The notes beneath the pieces were generated by a model. It made no database searches, had not been told where the DNA came from, and was given only the letters and a program-made list of their open reading frames with translations. The position numbers were made by a program, and so were the translations under genes. Shown here one piece after another: positions 12,956-20,088 of a stretch of DNA of 26,087 nt. Location of the stretch: positions 1-26,087 of the IMG/VR virus record IMGVR_UViG_3300022602_000371; one strand, given 5' to 3'. Source of the stretch: a virus. Positions within the stretch are counted from its first letter, which is position 1. Each line of letters begins with the position of its first letter.

Positions 12956-13146
12956 GCCTCTACCTCTTGCCCCGATGGCGTGAAGAGTTGCCCTGGGCAG
13001 TTATAGATGATTGCAGTGCCATCATCCATGTGCTTAATACAAGTGGGCGCCTTCACTGGCCTTTGAGTGCCTCTAAGATAGCGGTACTCTCCTGGAGGGG
13101 TCGTGCTGCACCCCGCTAAGAAAATTACAAGCATGAGCGCTTTCAT
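12952..13146 (-). CDS. Small outer-membrane-type lipoprotein
   Basis: 64 residues with a lipobox: MKALMLVIFLAGCSTTPPG, lipidated Cys at 13. The mature part is polar with two further Cys (PTCIKHMDDGTAIIYNCPGQ), possibly a disulfide in the periplasm. It is coupled by ATGA to the preceding membrane protein gene and by TTGA to the desaturase. It is separate from the Rz1 lipoprotein upstream. Function unknown; its place in the lysis cassette hints at envelope disruption or superinfection control. Confidence 0.7.
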   Translation of the reverse strand: MKALMLVIFLAGCSTTPPGEYRYLRGTQRPVKAPTCIKHMDDGTAIIYNCPGQLFTPSGQEVEA

Positions 13147-13763
13147 CTTTTCTCAGTCAGCATGTCTGCTGCTATGGTTAGATAATTCACTGGGTCTTCT
13201 TTTGGTTGCGTCTTCCAGCCTATAGTGACCTGGCCTATAAACTCATTAGGTGTTGGCGGCACTGAGATACGGCACATGTATGCCGTTGGTCCAAGTCTTC
13301 CGACATAGAAAAAACCTAATTCAGATTGCGGGTAGTTGTAAGCGCTACAAGGCACTTCACCAGCCATAAGGTGGATGACATCCTGGTTGTTTTCTTTGTT
13401 GCCATTAAAGAGTGGGATCTTCATGCCATCCATGTCTTTAGCCCTGGACATATCCTTGTTATAGACCCGCACTACTTTGCGATAGCCCACAATAGGATCA
13501 ACATCTAAGATCGCTACCAGGTCAGCACCAGTTGCTTTAAACAGAAGCTGCGCAGCATCATCCATCCTGGAGTAATCCATCTTTGGAAGAGTTTGATTCT
13601 TCTGGTAAGCACCGATGAGTAGAGCCTGGTTGGAGTAGATGAAATATCCACAGAATGACAGCACACCCAGGAAGGCAATCGCTGCCACCTTCCAGGGTTT
13701 GTCAATGTATTGCAGCAGGGAGTCAAAGGCGCCCTTGAGTTGTGATTGATCTACTTCGGCCAT
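13143..13763 (-). CDS. Single-TM periplasmic protein; possible T4-like holin
   Basis: 206 residues. About 24 cytoplasmic residues, one TM span (about 25-45, VAAIAFLGVLSFCGYFIYS), then a 160-residue soluble domain expected in the periplasm. The size and topology match class III (phage T4 T-type) holins, although I see no direct sequence match. The soluble part (LLFKATGADLVAILDVDPIVG) has a GAF-like look. It lies in the lysis cassette after the spanins, and no other holin candidate is visible there, while the endolysin has no signal peptide. The holin call is therefore positional inference. Confidence 0.55.
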   Translation of the reverse strand: MAEVDQSQLKGAFDSLLQYIDKPWKVAAIAFLGVLSFCGYFIYSNQALLIGAYQKNQTLPKMDYSRMDDAAQLLFKATGADLVAILDVDPIVGYRKVVRVYNKDMSRAKDMDGMKIPLFNGNKENNQDVIHLMAGEVPCSAYNYPQSELGFFYVGRLGPTAYMCRISVPPTPNEFIGQVTIGWKTQPKEDPVNYLTIAADMLTEKR

Positions 13764-13996
13764 GCGTCTGCCAGGGCTGCTTGTTTGTCAGCACACTGTC
13801 CATATTGACCAATCAGGTCGTTAGTAAACTGCACCAGGTCACCAAGATTATTTAGTGGTGGCAGATCTATTTTCGGGCATGGCGCTGCCAGGTTGGCTGG
13901 CGCTGCCGTTTGCAATGTTTGCAGCCTGGGTGAGGAGGCGCACCCCATCAAGAGGGATGACGCAAGCATAAGCGCTGCTATTAGTTTTGATCTCAT
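13751..13996 (-). CDS. Rz1: Rz1-like outer-membrane spanin lipoprotein
   Basis: 81 residues with signal peptide and lipobox (MRSKLIAALMLASSLLMGC, lipidated Cys 19), then a Pro/Leu-containing short periplasmic part. Its first half overlaps the Rz-like gene in another frame (13848-13996), the classical overlapped Rz/Rz1 arrangement. With the inner-membrane partner it fuses inner and outer membranes in the last step of Gram-negative lysis. Confidence 0.85.
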   Translation of the reverse strand: MRSKLIAALMLASSLLMGCASSPRLQTLQTAAPANLAAPCPKIDLPPLNNLGDLVQFTNDLIGQYGQCADKQAALADAWPK

Positions 13997-14234
13997 TGTT
14001 TAGACTCCGAGTAATGTTGGTCTGGGTGGTTTGTTTTGCTGCTTTAAGTTGCTCGTATTGCGTGGAGATAGCATTCTCCCTGGCGATGGCGGCGTCATGC
14101 TCTGCAGTTGCCTGCTGATTTAATTCAAGTTCTCGCTCCATCCACTTGGCCCTTTCAACTTTCTGACCAGTGAAAAATATCGCCAGCACTGCAATCACGA
14201 TTGCAGCGATCTTGCCAAGTAGGATTGGGTTCAT
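13848..14234 (-). CDS. Rz: Rz-like inner-membrane spanin
   Basis: 128 residues: N-terminal TM anchor (about 5-22, LLGKIAAIVIAVLAIFFTG), then a long charged helix likely to be coiled coil (VERAKWMERELELNQQATAE...). The start overlaps the endolysin stop as ATGA. The C-terminal third is encoded by DNA shared with Rz1. Length and layout are normal for i-spanins. Confidence 0.85.
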   Translation of the reverse strand: MNPILLGKIAAIVIAVLAIFFTGQKVERAKWMERELELNQQATAEHDAAIARENAISTQYEQLKAAKQTTQTNITRSLNNEIKTNSSAYACVIPLDGVRLLTQAANIANGSASQPGSAMPENRSATTK

Positions 14235-14848
14235 GCTGTCATTACCTCCAGGGCTGCTTTGTAGTTTGCTGTGCGCTCATCAATGCCAACTAAGCCGCCA
14301 TTGATAATCTTTGTGCATGCAGTGCAATCACTTGCATGGTCATTAAGGTTGTGCGATTTCCAAAAGAATGCAGCCGATAAAGCAGCCACAGCAGCCTGGG
14401 CCACGATGTCTGGTGTATCCATAATCTCTGGCATATTCAATGCGTCAGCCAATGCCTGGTAGTTAGAACGGCCAGTAGTTTGGAAGTAGCCGCGCCCAAT
14501 AAACTTAAACCCATCACCAGAGGCCTCACCCTGGTTACCCATACGATCACCATAAACATGGTTTGCGAATGCTTGTGGATTGTGTTCGTAAGGCATTGCG
14601 CTTTCTACTGTCGGGAATCTTTTTGGCCAGATAGCATGTAGGCGATCAGCGCGATAGTTAAGACCTTCAGAGGTATGCAAAAACTTGCCAGATTCATGTG
14701 ATGCCTGCGCTAAAAATTGAGCAACTTGCTCTGCGCTTTCAATGCCAAACTTATTGCAGGCATCTTCTAAAGATTGTGCAACTCGGTCAGCTGTGGCCTG
14801 GTCAGCAAGGCCTGCTTTTACTAATTGATCTGGGGTTATAGTAGGCAT
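14231..14848 (-). CDS. GH19 chitinase-like endolysin
   Basis: 205 residues. It is a muramidase-type phage endolysin of the glycoside hydrolase 19 fold. Visible family signs are FLAQASHESGKF with catalytic Glu 52 and the second Glu 61 (TSEGLNY), then WPKRF, NHVYGDRMGN and the substrate-cleft GDGFKFIGRGYFQTTGRSNY. The first 40 residues are a helical cap (TPDQLVKAGLADQATADRVAQ). No signal peptide, so a holin is needed. AAGGA upstream lies inside the end of the preceding oxygenase gene. Confidence 0.93.
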   Translation of the reverse strand: MPTITPDQLVKAGLADQATADRVAQSLEDACNKFGIESAEQVAQFLAQASHESGKFLHTSEGLNYRADRLHAIWPKRFPTVESAMPYEHNPQAFANHVYGDRMGNQGEASGDGFKFIGRGYFQTTGRSNYQALADALNMPEIMDTPDIVAQAAVAALSAAFFWKSHNLNDHASDCTACTKIINGGLVGIDERTANYKAALEVMTA

Positions 14849-14850
14849 GA

Positions 14851-15630
14851 TTATTTTCCTTTCGTTACGAATTGTTGGCGTACTGCTTCAAATTTCTCCA
14901 GCAACTCAGGACTAATCACTGCTTGATCAATTCCTTTTCGCATGTCTGCTGCCAGGGATTCAAGCTGGGTAATATCGCCGTCATAGTGGAAGGTCTTGGT
15001 GTTTTTACCGACATCGTAAAAATCCATGATGAGGTGGTAGCGATCTTGGTCGCTGTCGTTGCGGATCTGGTGGTAACGATTGACCCACACTGCATAAGCT
15101 TTACCAGCCTCTTTGTGTAGGTGAACTCCATCACAGATATAAACGCATTTAGGATTTGTGATTAAGGGGATATGCAGCCTGGCCATGTAATCACCAAAGC
15201 CAGCATCGCTGTGAACCATTGACTTGGCACCAGCTTTCAAACAAGTAACACGCGCCCTGCGTGGATACATTCCCAGGGCAGTCAATTTAATGAGTAATGA
15301 TGCAAACTCACCTACATAGGCTGCAGTAGGTTTATCGCACTCCATTGAGTGATTGATTCCAAAGAATTTAAGGGCCTCATAGTTTGGGCCATTGCGCTGA
15401 CTAAAGATGTCTAAACGGCCATCGTTATCGTTGTCGTGGAAGACATCAAAACCATCGCGCCAATCACCAGTGCGTGAAGTAACACTCCAACCACCAAAAC
15501 CGAAATAAGCAGGAGTTTCATAATCTTCACCTTGGACTACCTGGCTGCCTAATGGCATGATGCGCTCCTGGAGGTCCTTCACTAGGGCTGCATGATCAAA
15601 TTTTAGAAAATCCAACTCTTCATAAAACAT
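14851..15630 (-). CDS. Aspartyl/asparaginyl beta-hydroxylase-like 2OG oxygenase
   Basis: 259 residues. The cupin core is visible from residue 125: MVHSDAGFG gives Fe ligands H140 and D142, RLHIPLITNP follows with R151, then VNRYHQIRNDSDQDRYHLIMDFY with distal ligand H187 and a 2-oxoglutarate-binding Arg at 197. This order fits the Asp/Asn beta-hydroxylase family, which hydroxylates Asp or Asn side chains, in animals within Cys-rich EGF domains. The N-terminal 120 residues are not recognised. The gene overlaps the next oxygenase gene by 11 bases. A peptide substrate in the neighbouring Asn-Cys protein is an inference. Confidence 0.82.
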   Translation of the reverse strand: MFYEELDFLKFDHAALVKDLQERIMPLGSQVVQGEDYETPAYFGFGGWSVTSRTGDWRDGFDVFHDNDNDGRLDIFSQRNGPNYEALKFFGINHSMECDKPTAAYVGEFASLLIKLTALGMYPRRARVTCLKAGAKSMVHSDAGFGDYMARLHIPLITNPKCVYICDGVHLHKEAGKAYAVWVNRYHQIRNDSDQDRYHLIMDFYDVGKNTKTFHYDGDITQLESLAADMRKGIDQAVISPELLEKFEAVRQQFVTKGK

Positions 15631-16162
15631 GGTTGGCCTCTAGCATTTTGATTACCTGGTCATAGGTGTGGCTTGCAGTTGCCAGCTGCGCAGCAATTCT
15701 TACTTTGTCGGTTTGCGGTTTGACTGAGTGAGGGATCGTGACATTGAGGACCCAGGCTTCGCCTTCTTGGGCGCAGAAGCTGCCGACTTCGCAGAGGTCT
15801 TCTTCTTCGTAGATACGACCTTCTTCGTGCTGGTTTTCAATGGTGTATGTTTTGGGGTTATCGGTTTTGGCTCTATAGAAGCGGGTGCTGCAGCCATCGG
15901 TTTTGATATAAAAATTGATTGCAGCTTTGATACCAGAGTCTGTATGAGGGGGTACATTTGTATTGATCTCCACTATGGATAAACAAAAGTCTTTCCGATA
16001 CTGCTCTGGAATGACCGCTAATAATTCGTCAGCATTTTCTATGTCGGCGTAGTGATAATGAAGACCTCTAAAGACTCCATCTTCTACATTCCCACACTTA
16101 AATTGAGTGCCTGTATACACATGGTTTTGCACCTGTATAGGAAAAGCCAGTTTTCTATACAT
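15620..16162 (-). CDS. 2OG-Fe(II) oxygenase (second)
   Basis: 180 residues. VPPHTDSGIKAAINFYI gives H73 and D75 of the iron site. VTIPHSVKPQTDKVRIA gives the distal H145 and the co-substrate Arg 155. This is the small double-stranded beta-helix oxygenase pattern also seen in phage and peptidyl hydroxylases. It has six Cys, possibly by chance. It overlaps both flanking oxygenase genes, which suggests joint production. The substrate is unknown; protein hydroxylation is the favoured guess from the neighbourhood. Confidence 0.78.
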   Translation of the reverse strand: MYRKLAFPIQVQNHVYTGTQFKCGNVEDGVFRGLHYHYADIENADELLAVIPEQYRKDFCLSIVEINTNVPPHTDSGIKAAINFYIKTDGCSTRFYRAKTDNPKTYTIENQHEEGRIYEEEDLCEVGSFCAQEGEAWVLNVTIPHSVKPQTDKVRIAAQLATASHTYDQVIKMLEANHVL

Positions 16163-16799
16163 TTTTCAAACTCTTCATGGCATCTGTCCAGGATTTGATA
16201 ACCATCGCATTGGGCGCGTCTGCGTCCACTACCTGGCGCATATCTGCAGATATAGAAACACGCAGCTGCTCTGACTCATTCTTCATGACTTCGTGCAGCA
16301 CATAGGATGGGAATATGACCAGCTTGCCGTCTTGAGGCTCTATGTGTTTAAAGTTACCGCTATCACCATTGAATAAGCCGTTGCTATCCATCATGTGGCG
16401 GGTGGAATAAATCACCATGTCACCGCAATACTTTGGGGCCTTCACATAGTAGGTGGCCACCAGGCTGCAGTCATTATGGCCATGCGCCTCAATACTCTCT
16501 CCAGGGCCTTTGACATTGACCCAGCCAAGTGAGTATTCAAGCTTGATATTAAGATCGCGAACCTCTTCAATATCACCAAAAACACATTCGTAGGATTTCT
16601 CCAGAATGTAAGCCTTCAACTTATCCAGGTTAGGCCTGGAGTAATCCCATAAACTGGTCTTAACATTAGCATCAATACCAGAAGAGATCCAGGCGCCAAC
16701 ATCTGCAATCTCTTGCATTAGGGTGGCGTTGAATTGATCGTCAAACCCAGTGTCAATCTCCCACACTGGGCTTAACCACCATTGGCTAAGTAATGCCAT
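16155..16799 (-). CDS. 2OG-Fe(II) oxygenase (third, PF13759/TIGR02466-like)
   Basis: 214 residues from the ATG at 16799, chosen for AAGG nearby and because the 38 upstream codons overlap the preceding gene out of frame. Motifs: HGHNDCSLVATYYVKAPKYC (iron site H108/D110 within H-x-D), PQDGKLVIFPSYVLHEV (distal H169) and EQLRVSISADMR (Arg 180). This matches the putative 2OG oxygenase family found in many phages near structural genes. It differs clearly from the other two oxygenases here, so the three are not simple duplicates. Confidence 0.85.
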   Translation of the reverse strand: MALLSQWWLSPVWEIDTGFDDQFNATLMQEIADVGAWISSGIDANVKTSLWDYSRPNLDKLKAYILEKSYECVFGDIEEVRDLNIKLEYSLGWVNVKGPGESIEAHGHNDCSLVATYYVKAPKYCGDMVIYSTRHMMDSNGLFNGDSGNFKHIEPQDGKLVIFPSYVLHEVMKNESEQLRVSISADMRQVVDADAPNAMVIKSWTDAMKSLKNV

Positions 16800-17130
16800 T
16801 GTTCGCCTTGCGCTCTGCTGCCTTGCGAGCCTTCCACTCGTCATAGCATTTAATGATTGGGCAGTCATACTCAAAATCAATGCCAGGATGTGGATTAGCA
16901 TTAGCCGCTGCAAAGCGCTTGCCTTGAATATGCTCCAGGATGTCCATGCCTGGTACGAATAGCTGCTCTAGTACATCGGCGTAATCGTTGAGCATCTGCA
17001 TGGCGCGATCACGATCTTTATCGGATAGCCCTAGCATCTTGTTAGGGATCTCAATATCCAAGTAGTGGATCGCATGCTTGCGATAAAGGTCTAACTCTTC
17101 ACCAGTATTAAATTGAAGTGTGGACGGCAT
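16786..17130 (-). CDS. Small hypothetical protein of the modification cassette
   Basis: 114 residues from the ATG at 17130, which has GGAGAG four bases upstream; an ATG at 17142 would place the ribosome site inside the gene. It is helical and acidic (KDRDRAMQMLNDYADVLEQLFVPGM), with a C-terminal basic tail (DEWKARKAAERKA). There is no known domain or TM. It overlaps genes on both sides, between the Asn-Cys-rich protein and the third oxygenase. It could be a substrate-binding partner (RRE-like role) or structural protein. Unknown. Confidence 0.65.
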   Translation of the reverse strand: MPSTLQFNTGEELDLYRKHAIHYLDIEIPNKMLGLSDKDRDRAMQMLNDYADVLEQLFVPGMDILEHIQGKRFAAANANPHPGIDFEYDCPIIKCYDEWKARKAAERKANNGIT

Positions 17131-18001
17131 TTTTCTCTCCATGTAAAAGTTTGTCGATTGCTACCACTGCACTAGCAGTCCAATGGCTTAAATAGAAAGC
17201 AGCCCACATTGCGTAAAGCACTGGCAAGCGATGGCGCTTGTTCTTATCTCTCACGCGTGGAATCTTGTCCAAAAAGCGACAAATAGGTACTCCAATAGCC
17301 ATAAGCACACGACCACGAAGATTGTCATTACTGACAGCGCCCATAAGATAAGCCATGTGTAGACTCCAAGGACTACCAATATTGAGAGCCATTCTTGTGA
17401 TTGCTTTCTTCTGCGCCTCATTGCGTTTGTCATCGTCTTTAATCCAAAACATAAAGGTTGGACCTTTGCCATCCATCCAGGCGGTAACGATTCGCGCCCA
17501 GCGAATGTAGCCACGATAGACAGCTTTGTCATTCTTGTAGAGCCACTTGCCGTAGGCTTGGTCAGCAGCGAAAATCTTTGCCGACATCAAACCTTTGTCA
17601 TGCAGCTTAGAGCAGATGATCTTGCTGCAATTACACGCGCAGTTACAGTTGTAGCTAACTTCACCAGTAACGCAGTTGTACCCAGCTGGGCCACAGTTGC
17701 CGCCTGGCTGCAGATATGGTTTGTCATCACAATTCACGCAGTTGGTATAGCCAGCAATTAAGCAGTTAGTACATTGAATGTTGCCGCAGTTGCAGTTGCT
17801 TGTGCAGTTGCCATTCTCACAATTGCCCTCAGTAGTATTCTGAAAATAATTCATGCCGTAGAAGGCAGACAGGCGTGGTGGGTTAGATCGTAGTGATGGC
17901 TTAATTTCGTTTTTTAGCCACTCTAATCCTGTAGGGCCACCATGCCCGATCTCTGCATTTACTGTACTAATGCCAATGGCACCACCGCCTGGAGTTGTCA
18001 T
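17108..18001 (-). CDS. Asn-Cys-rich virion-type protein, candidate modification substrate
   Basis: 297 residues. The N-terminus (GAIGISTVNAEIGHGGPTGLEWLKNEI) resembles a motif common at the start of phage tail-associated proteins. Residues 60-130 hold 15 Cys, 12 of which directly follow Asn. The C-terminal half (MSAKIFAADQAYGKWL..., MDGKGPTFMFWI) is a pattern I associate with uncharacterised phage proteins next to tail genes, and ends in a hydrophobic, possibly membrane-seeking stretch (VLYAMWAAFYLSHWTASAVVAI). The start is 2 bases after the radical SAM stop with GAGGG upstream. The Cys block could bind metal, form disulfides, or be enzymatically crosslinked or hydroxylated by neighbours. Function inferred only. 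Confidence 0.7.
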   Translation of the reverse strand: MTTPGGGAIGISTVNAEIGHGGPTGLEWLKNEIKPSLRSNPPRLSAFYGMNYFQNTTEGNCENGNCTSNCNCGNIQCTNCLIAGYTNCVNCDDKPYLQPGGNCGPAGYNCVTGEVSYNCNCACNCSKIICSKLHDKGLMSAKIFAADQAYGKWLYKNDKAVYRGYIRWARIVTAWMDGKGPTFMFWIKDDDKRNEAQKKAITRMALNIGSPWSLHMAYLMGAVSNDNLRGRVLMAIGVPICRFLDKIPRVRDKNKRHRLPVLYAMWAAFYLSHWTASAVVAIDKLLHGEKNAVHTSI

Positions 18002-18003
18002 GC

Positions 18004-19389
18004 TTATACCCTCACTTCGTTAATAGGAATGATCTTGCGTACTACTTTTTCTTGATGCTCAAATTGATTACCGAATACATCCTGGCGCTCTAGTGGCAGC
18101 CCTTCACCATCGATGCGAACTGGTATGTATCCAGTCATGTTGTTGAAGGCCAGAGCGAAGTGAACTAAGTTGTCGCTGTAAGCATTCGCGCAGCTGGTAT
18201 CCCAATATTCACCCTCTAAGAACATGCATGCGCCCTGGCATAAATGCAGCACTGGGCATGATGGACAATCCTTTCGATGCGACCAGTGAGTAGCAGTGTT
18301 TAACTTCACATTGGAGTAGTCATCCAGGGTGCCAATCTTGTGTGATTCGCCATTCATGGCCGTTTCGTTAGAAGACACATTCTGGCAAGTGATTACATTG
18401 CCAGTCAGATCAACCGCTAAAACATTCTTCTGATCCATGCCACACTTTTGGCCTAATCCATCAGCATGGGCGTGGCCCAATACGGCCTTAGTGAAATTGT
18501 TGATTTTGTTGATCTGCATCTTGAATGGTGACTGACCATCTACTGAGAAAATGTCAGCAAAGGCCTTACGCCTAAATGCAAAATGCTCTTCTTTGGTTTG
18601 CAGGGAATTCTGTAGGCCATCCTGGTCATACGCATCTACCAGGCTGCCTTCGCCCAGGGAGATATTCTCATCGCCTGTCAATTCAATAAACCAATCACCA
18701 ATTTCTTTGCGACTGTTATTACGGCGCGATAGCATAGAGTTAAAAGAGATCCCCTTGCCCAGGCGCGTCATCATGCGATAAAAACCTAAGATAGTTTCTT
18801 TTTTCTCTGGATCATCAAAAGGGTCTGGGCCGCGTACAAATTGACCTGGGCCATCGTGACTGATAGACACAGCAAAGTTGTGCATCATCAGAAAATCAAT
18901 GATGTCATCATCAAGCAGGCTGCCGTTAGTGATCAGCGAGAACTTTGGCTTATCCTTCCAGGACTCAAAGCGGGCCTCAATAGCCTCTACTAATGGCTTT
19001 AATGTCTTGATGTAAGCAAGCGGCTCACCACCCCAATATTCAACACGAAGACCCTCTTCTTCCGAGAACTCCAGGACATTTAATTTTTCAATAAATGGCC
19101 CAATGTCTTTAGCGGTTGTTGATTCGCCTTTTTCTACAAATCTCTGGCTGCAATATTCGCAGCTGTAATTACATTCCAGGCCTAATTGAATCTTTAGGTG
19201 TGTAATGTGATTTGATTTAGCGCCAGGGGTTTCTTTTGACACAATTTGAATGTCATTAGAGGTTTGTACTGATCCATCTGAAAACTCAAATACTGCGCCG
19301 TCATCACTCTTTAAATAGTTGGTGATGTTGTCGTATGTGAATGACTTCTTTTCGCCAGTTGGTTTTTCTGCGTGGATAGTGAATAGCAT
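18004..19389 (-). CDS. Radical SAM/SPASM peptide-modifying enzyme
   Basis: 461 residues. Radical SAM cluster motif CNYSCEYC (C73, C77, C80) with WGGEP at 119-123. The C-terminal SPASM domain has the full set: C316, C335 (GNVITC), C375-x2-C378-x5-C384-x3-C388 and C400, enough for two auxiliary 4Fe-4S clusters. This layout is that of anaerobic sulfatase-maturing enzymes and RiPP maturases, which oxidise or crosslink residues in protein or peptide substrates. The first 60 residues are an extra N-terminal domain that may bind the substrate. The gene lies 17 bases after the tail fibre gene and 2 bases before the Asn-Cys-rich gene. No exporter or protease is nearby, so a virion substrate is more likely than a secreted peptide. 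Confidence 0.92.
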   Translation of the reverse strand: MLFTIHAEKPTGEKKSFTYDNITNYLKSDDGAVFEFSDGSVQTSNDIQIVSKETPGAKSNHITHLKIQLGLECNYSCEYCSQRFVEKGESTTAKDIGPFIEKLNVLEFSEEEGLRVEYWGGEPLAYIKTLKPLVEAIEARFESWKDKPKFSLITNGSLLDDDIIDFLMMHNFAVSISHDGPGQFVRGPDPFDDPEKKETILGFYRMMTRLGKGISFNSMLSRRNNSRKEIGDWFIELTGDENISLGEGSLVDAYDQDGLQNSLQTKEEHFAFRRKAFADIFSVDGQSPFKMQINKINNFTKAVLGHAHADGLGQKCGMDQKNVLAVDLTGNVITCQNVSSNETAMNGESHKIGTLDDYSNVKLNTATHWSHRKDCPSCPVLHLCQGACMFLEGEYWDTSCANAYSDNLVHFALAFNNMTGYIPVRIDGEGLPLERQDVFGNQFEHQEKVVRKIIPINEVRV

Positions 19390-19406
19390 GGGTGGTATGC
19401 CTTCGA

Positions 19407-20087
19407 TTAGTTGTAAGCAACAATGTCACCAGCAGCGGTGACAGAGTTAAATCTGACATCAGCGCCAAGTGATGCTTTGCCGTTTTGTAGGTCAGTGATA
19501 TTGCTATCGTGAGTACCAAGGCGAGTTTCAGCAGCTGCCATACGAGCCTCTAAGTTGTCGCATCGTGTTTGTAGTGCAGCAATTGCAGCGCCGTTAGCTG
19601 CCACATTGGCATTGGTTACAGCCAATTCAGCTACTAGGGAATCAATACGAGCATTAGCAGCAATGATCTCGGAGTTAAGAGAATCACCACCAGAGTTGAT
19701 CATTAGCTCCAAAGCAGAGGCACAGTCATCTACATATCGTTTTGTAGAGAATGATTCTGGCAAAGTTGGATCAATTCCTGCGAAATAAGAACCACTAATT
19801 TCGAAAATCTCAATGCCCTGGACAGCAAAACCCACTACACCAGAAGACTTTCTAAAAAATCCAGTAGATGGCTCCAGGGTGAAAGAAAGACCTGGAGCGC
19901 CCAGCACACCATCGTATAACTTGAATGGCGCTTTCATTCCATTGGTGCCGTTGGTATCTAACGCGTCTGACATAGCAGTCGCAATGTCATCCATCGTAGT
20001 GTTGGCCCAATCGGATTCAATCACAGTGCCAGTGGCTACTGGATTACCAATCGGTAGTGAGAATTTTCCTGTTGAATTGCGTGGCAT
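19407..20087 (-). CDS. Tail fibre protein, lacking a C-terminal chaperone domain
   Basis: 226 residues, AGGAG upstream of the ATG. N-terminal module (STGKFSLPIGNPVATGTVIES... ATAMSDALDTNG) is typical of phage tail fibres. A 140-200 coiled coil (ELMINSGGDSLNSEIIAANARIDSLVAEL...) suits a trimeric shaft. The protein ends at ADVRFNSVTAAGDIVAYN, where related fibres usually continue into SDRRLK and an S74 chaperone domain. That domain is found instead in the gene at 23492-24865. It has two Cys (near 130 and 170). The radical SAM gene follows at once. Confidence 0.75.
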   Translation of the reverse strand: MPRNSTGKFSLPIGNPVATGTVIESDWANTTMDDIATAMSDALDTNGTNGMKAPFKLYDGVLGAPGLSFTLEPSTGFFRKSSGVVGFAVQGIEIFEISGSYFAGIDPTLPESFSTKRYVDDCASALELMINSGGDSLNSEIIAANARIDSLVAELAVTNANVAANGAAIAALQTRCDNLEARMAAAETRLGTHDSNITDLQNGKASLGADVRFNSVTAAGDIVAYN

Positions 20088-20088
20088 T

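Noticed and set aside
15700-15957. Lys/Ser/Ala-rich 85-residue frame on the minus strand
   Set aside because: It is an overlapping frame of the second 2OG oxygenase, whose catalytic residues are clear.
16800-16913. N-terminal extension of the third 2OG oxygenase
   Set aside because: The extension overlaps the 16786-17130 gene in another frame, is not oxygenase-like, and a better start with AAGG exists at 16799.
17612-17824. CRISPR array or DNA tandem repeat
   Set aside because: The repeated look comes from Asn-Cys codons with irregular spacing. No equal repeats or spacers are seen here or elsewhere in the window.
18004-19389. A conventional secreted RiPP cluster
   Set aside because: No short precursor peptide, exporter or leader peptidase is visible. 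The neighbours are virion and lysis genes.
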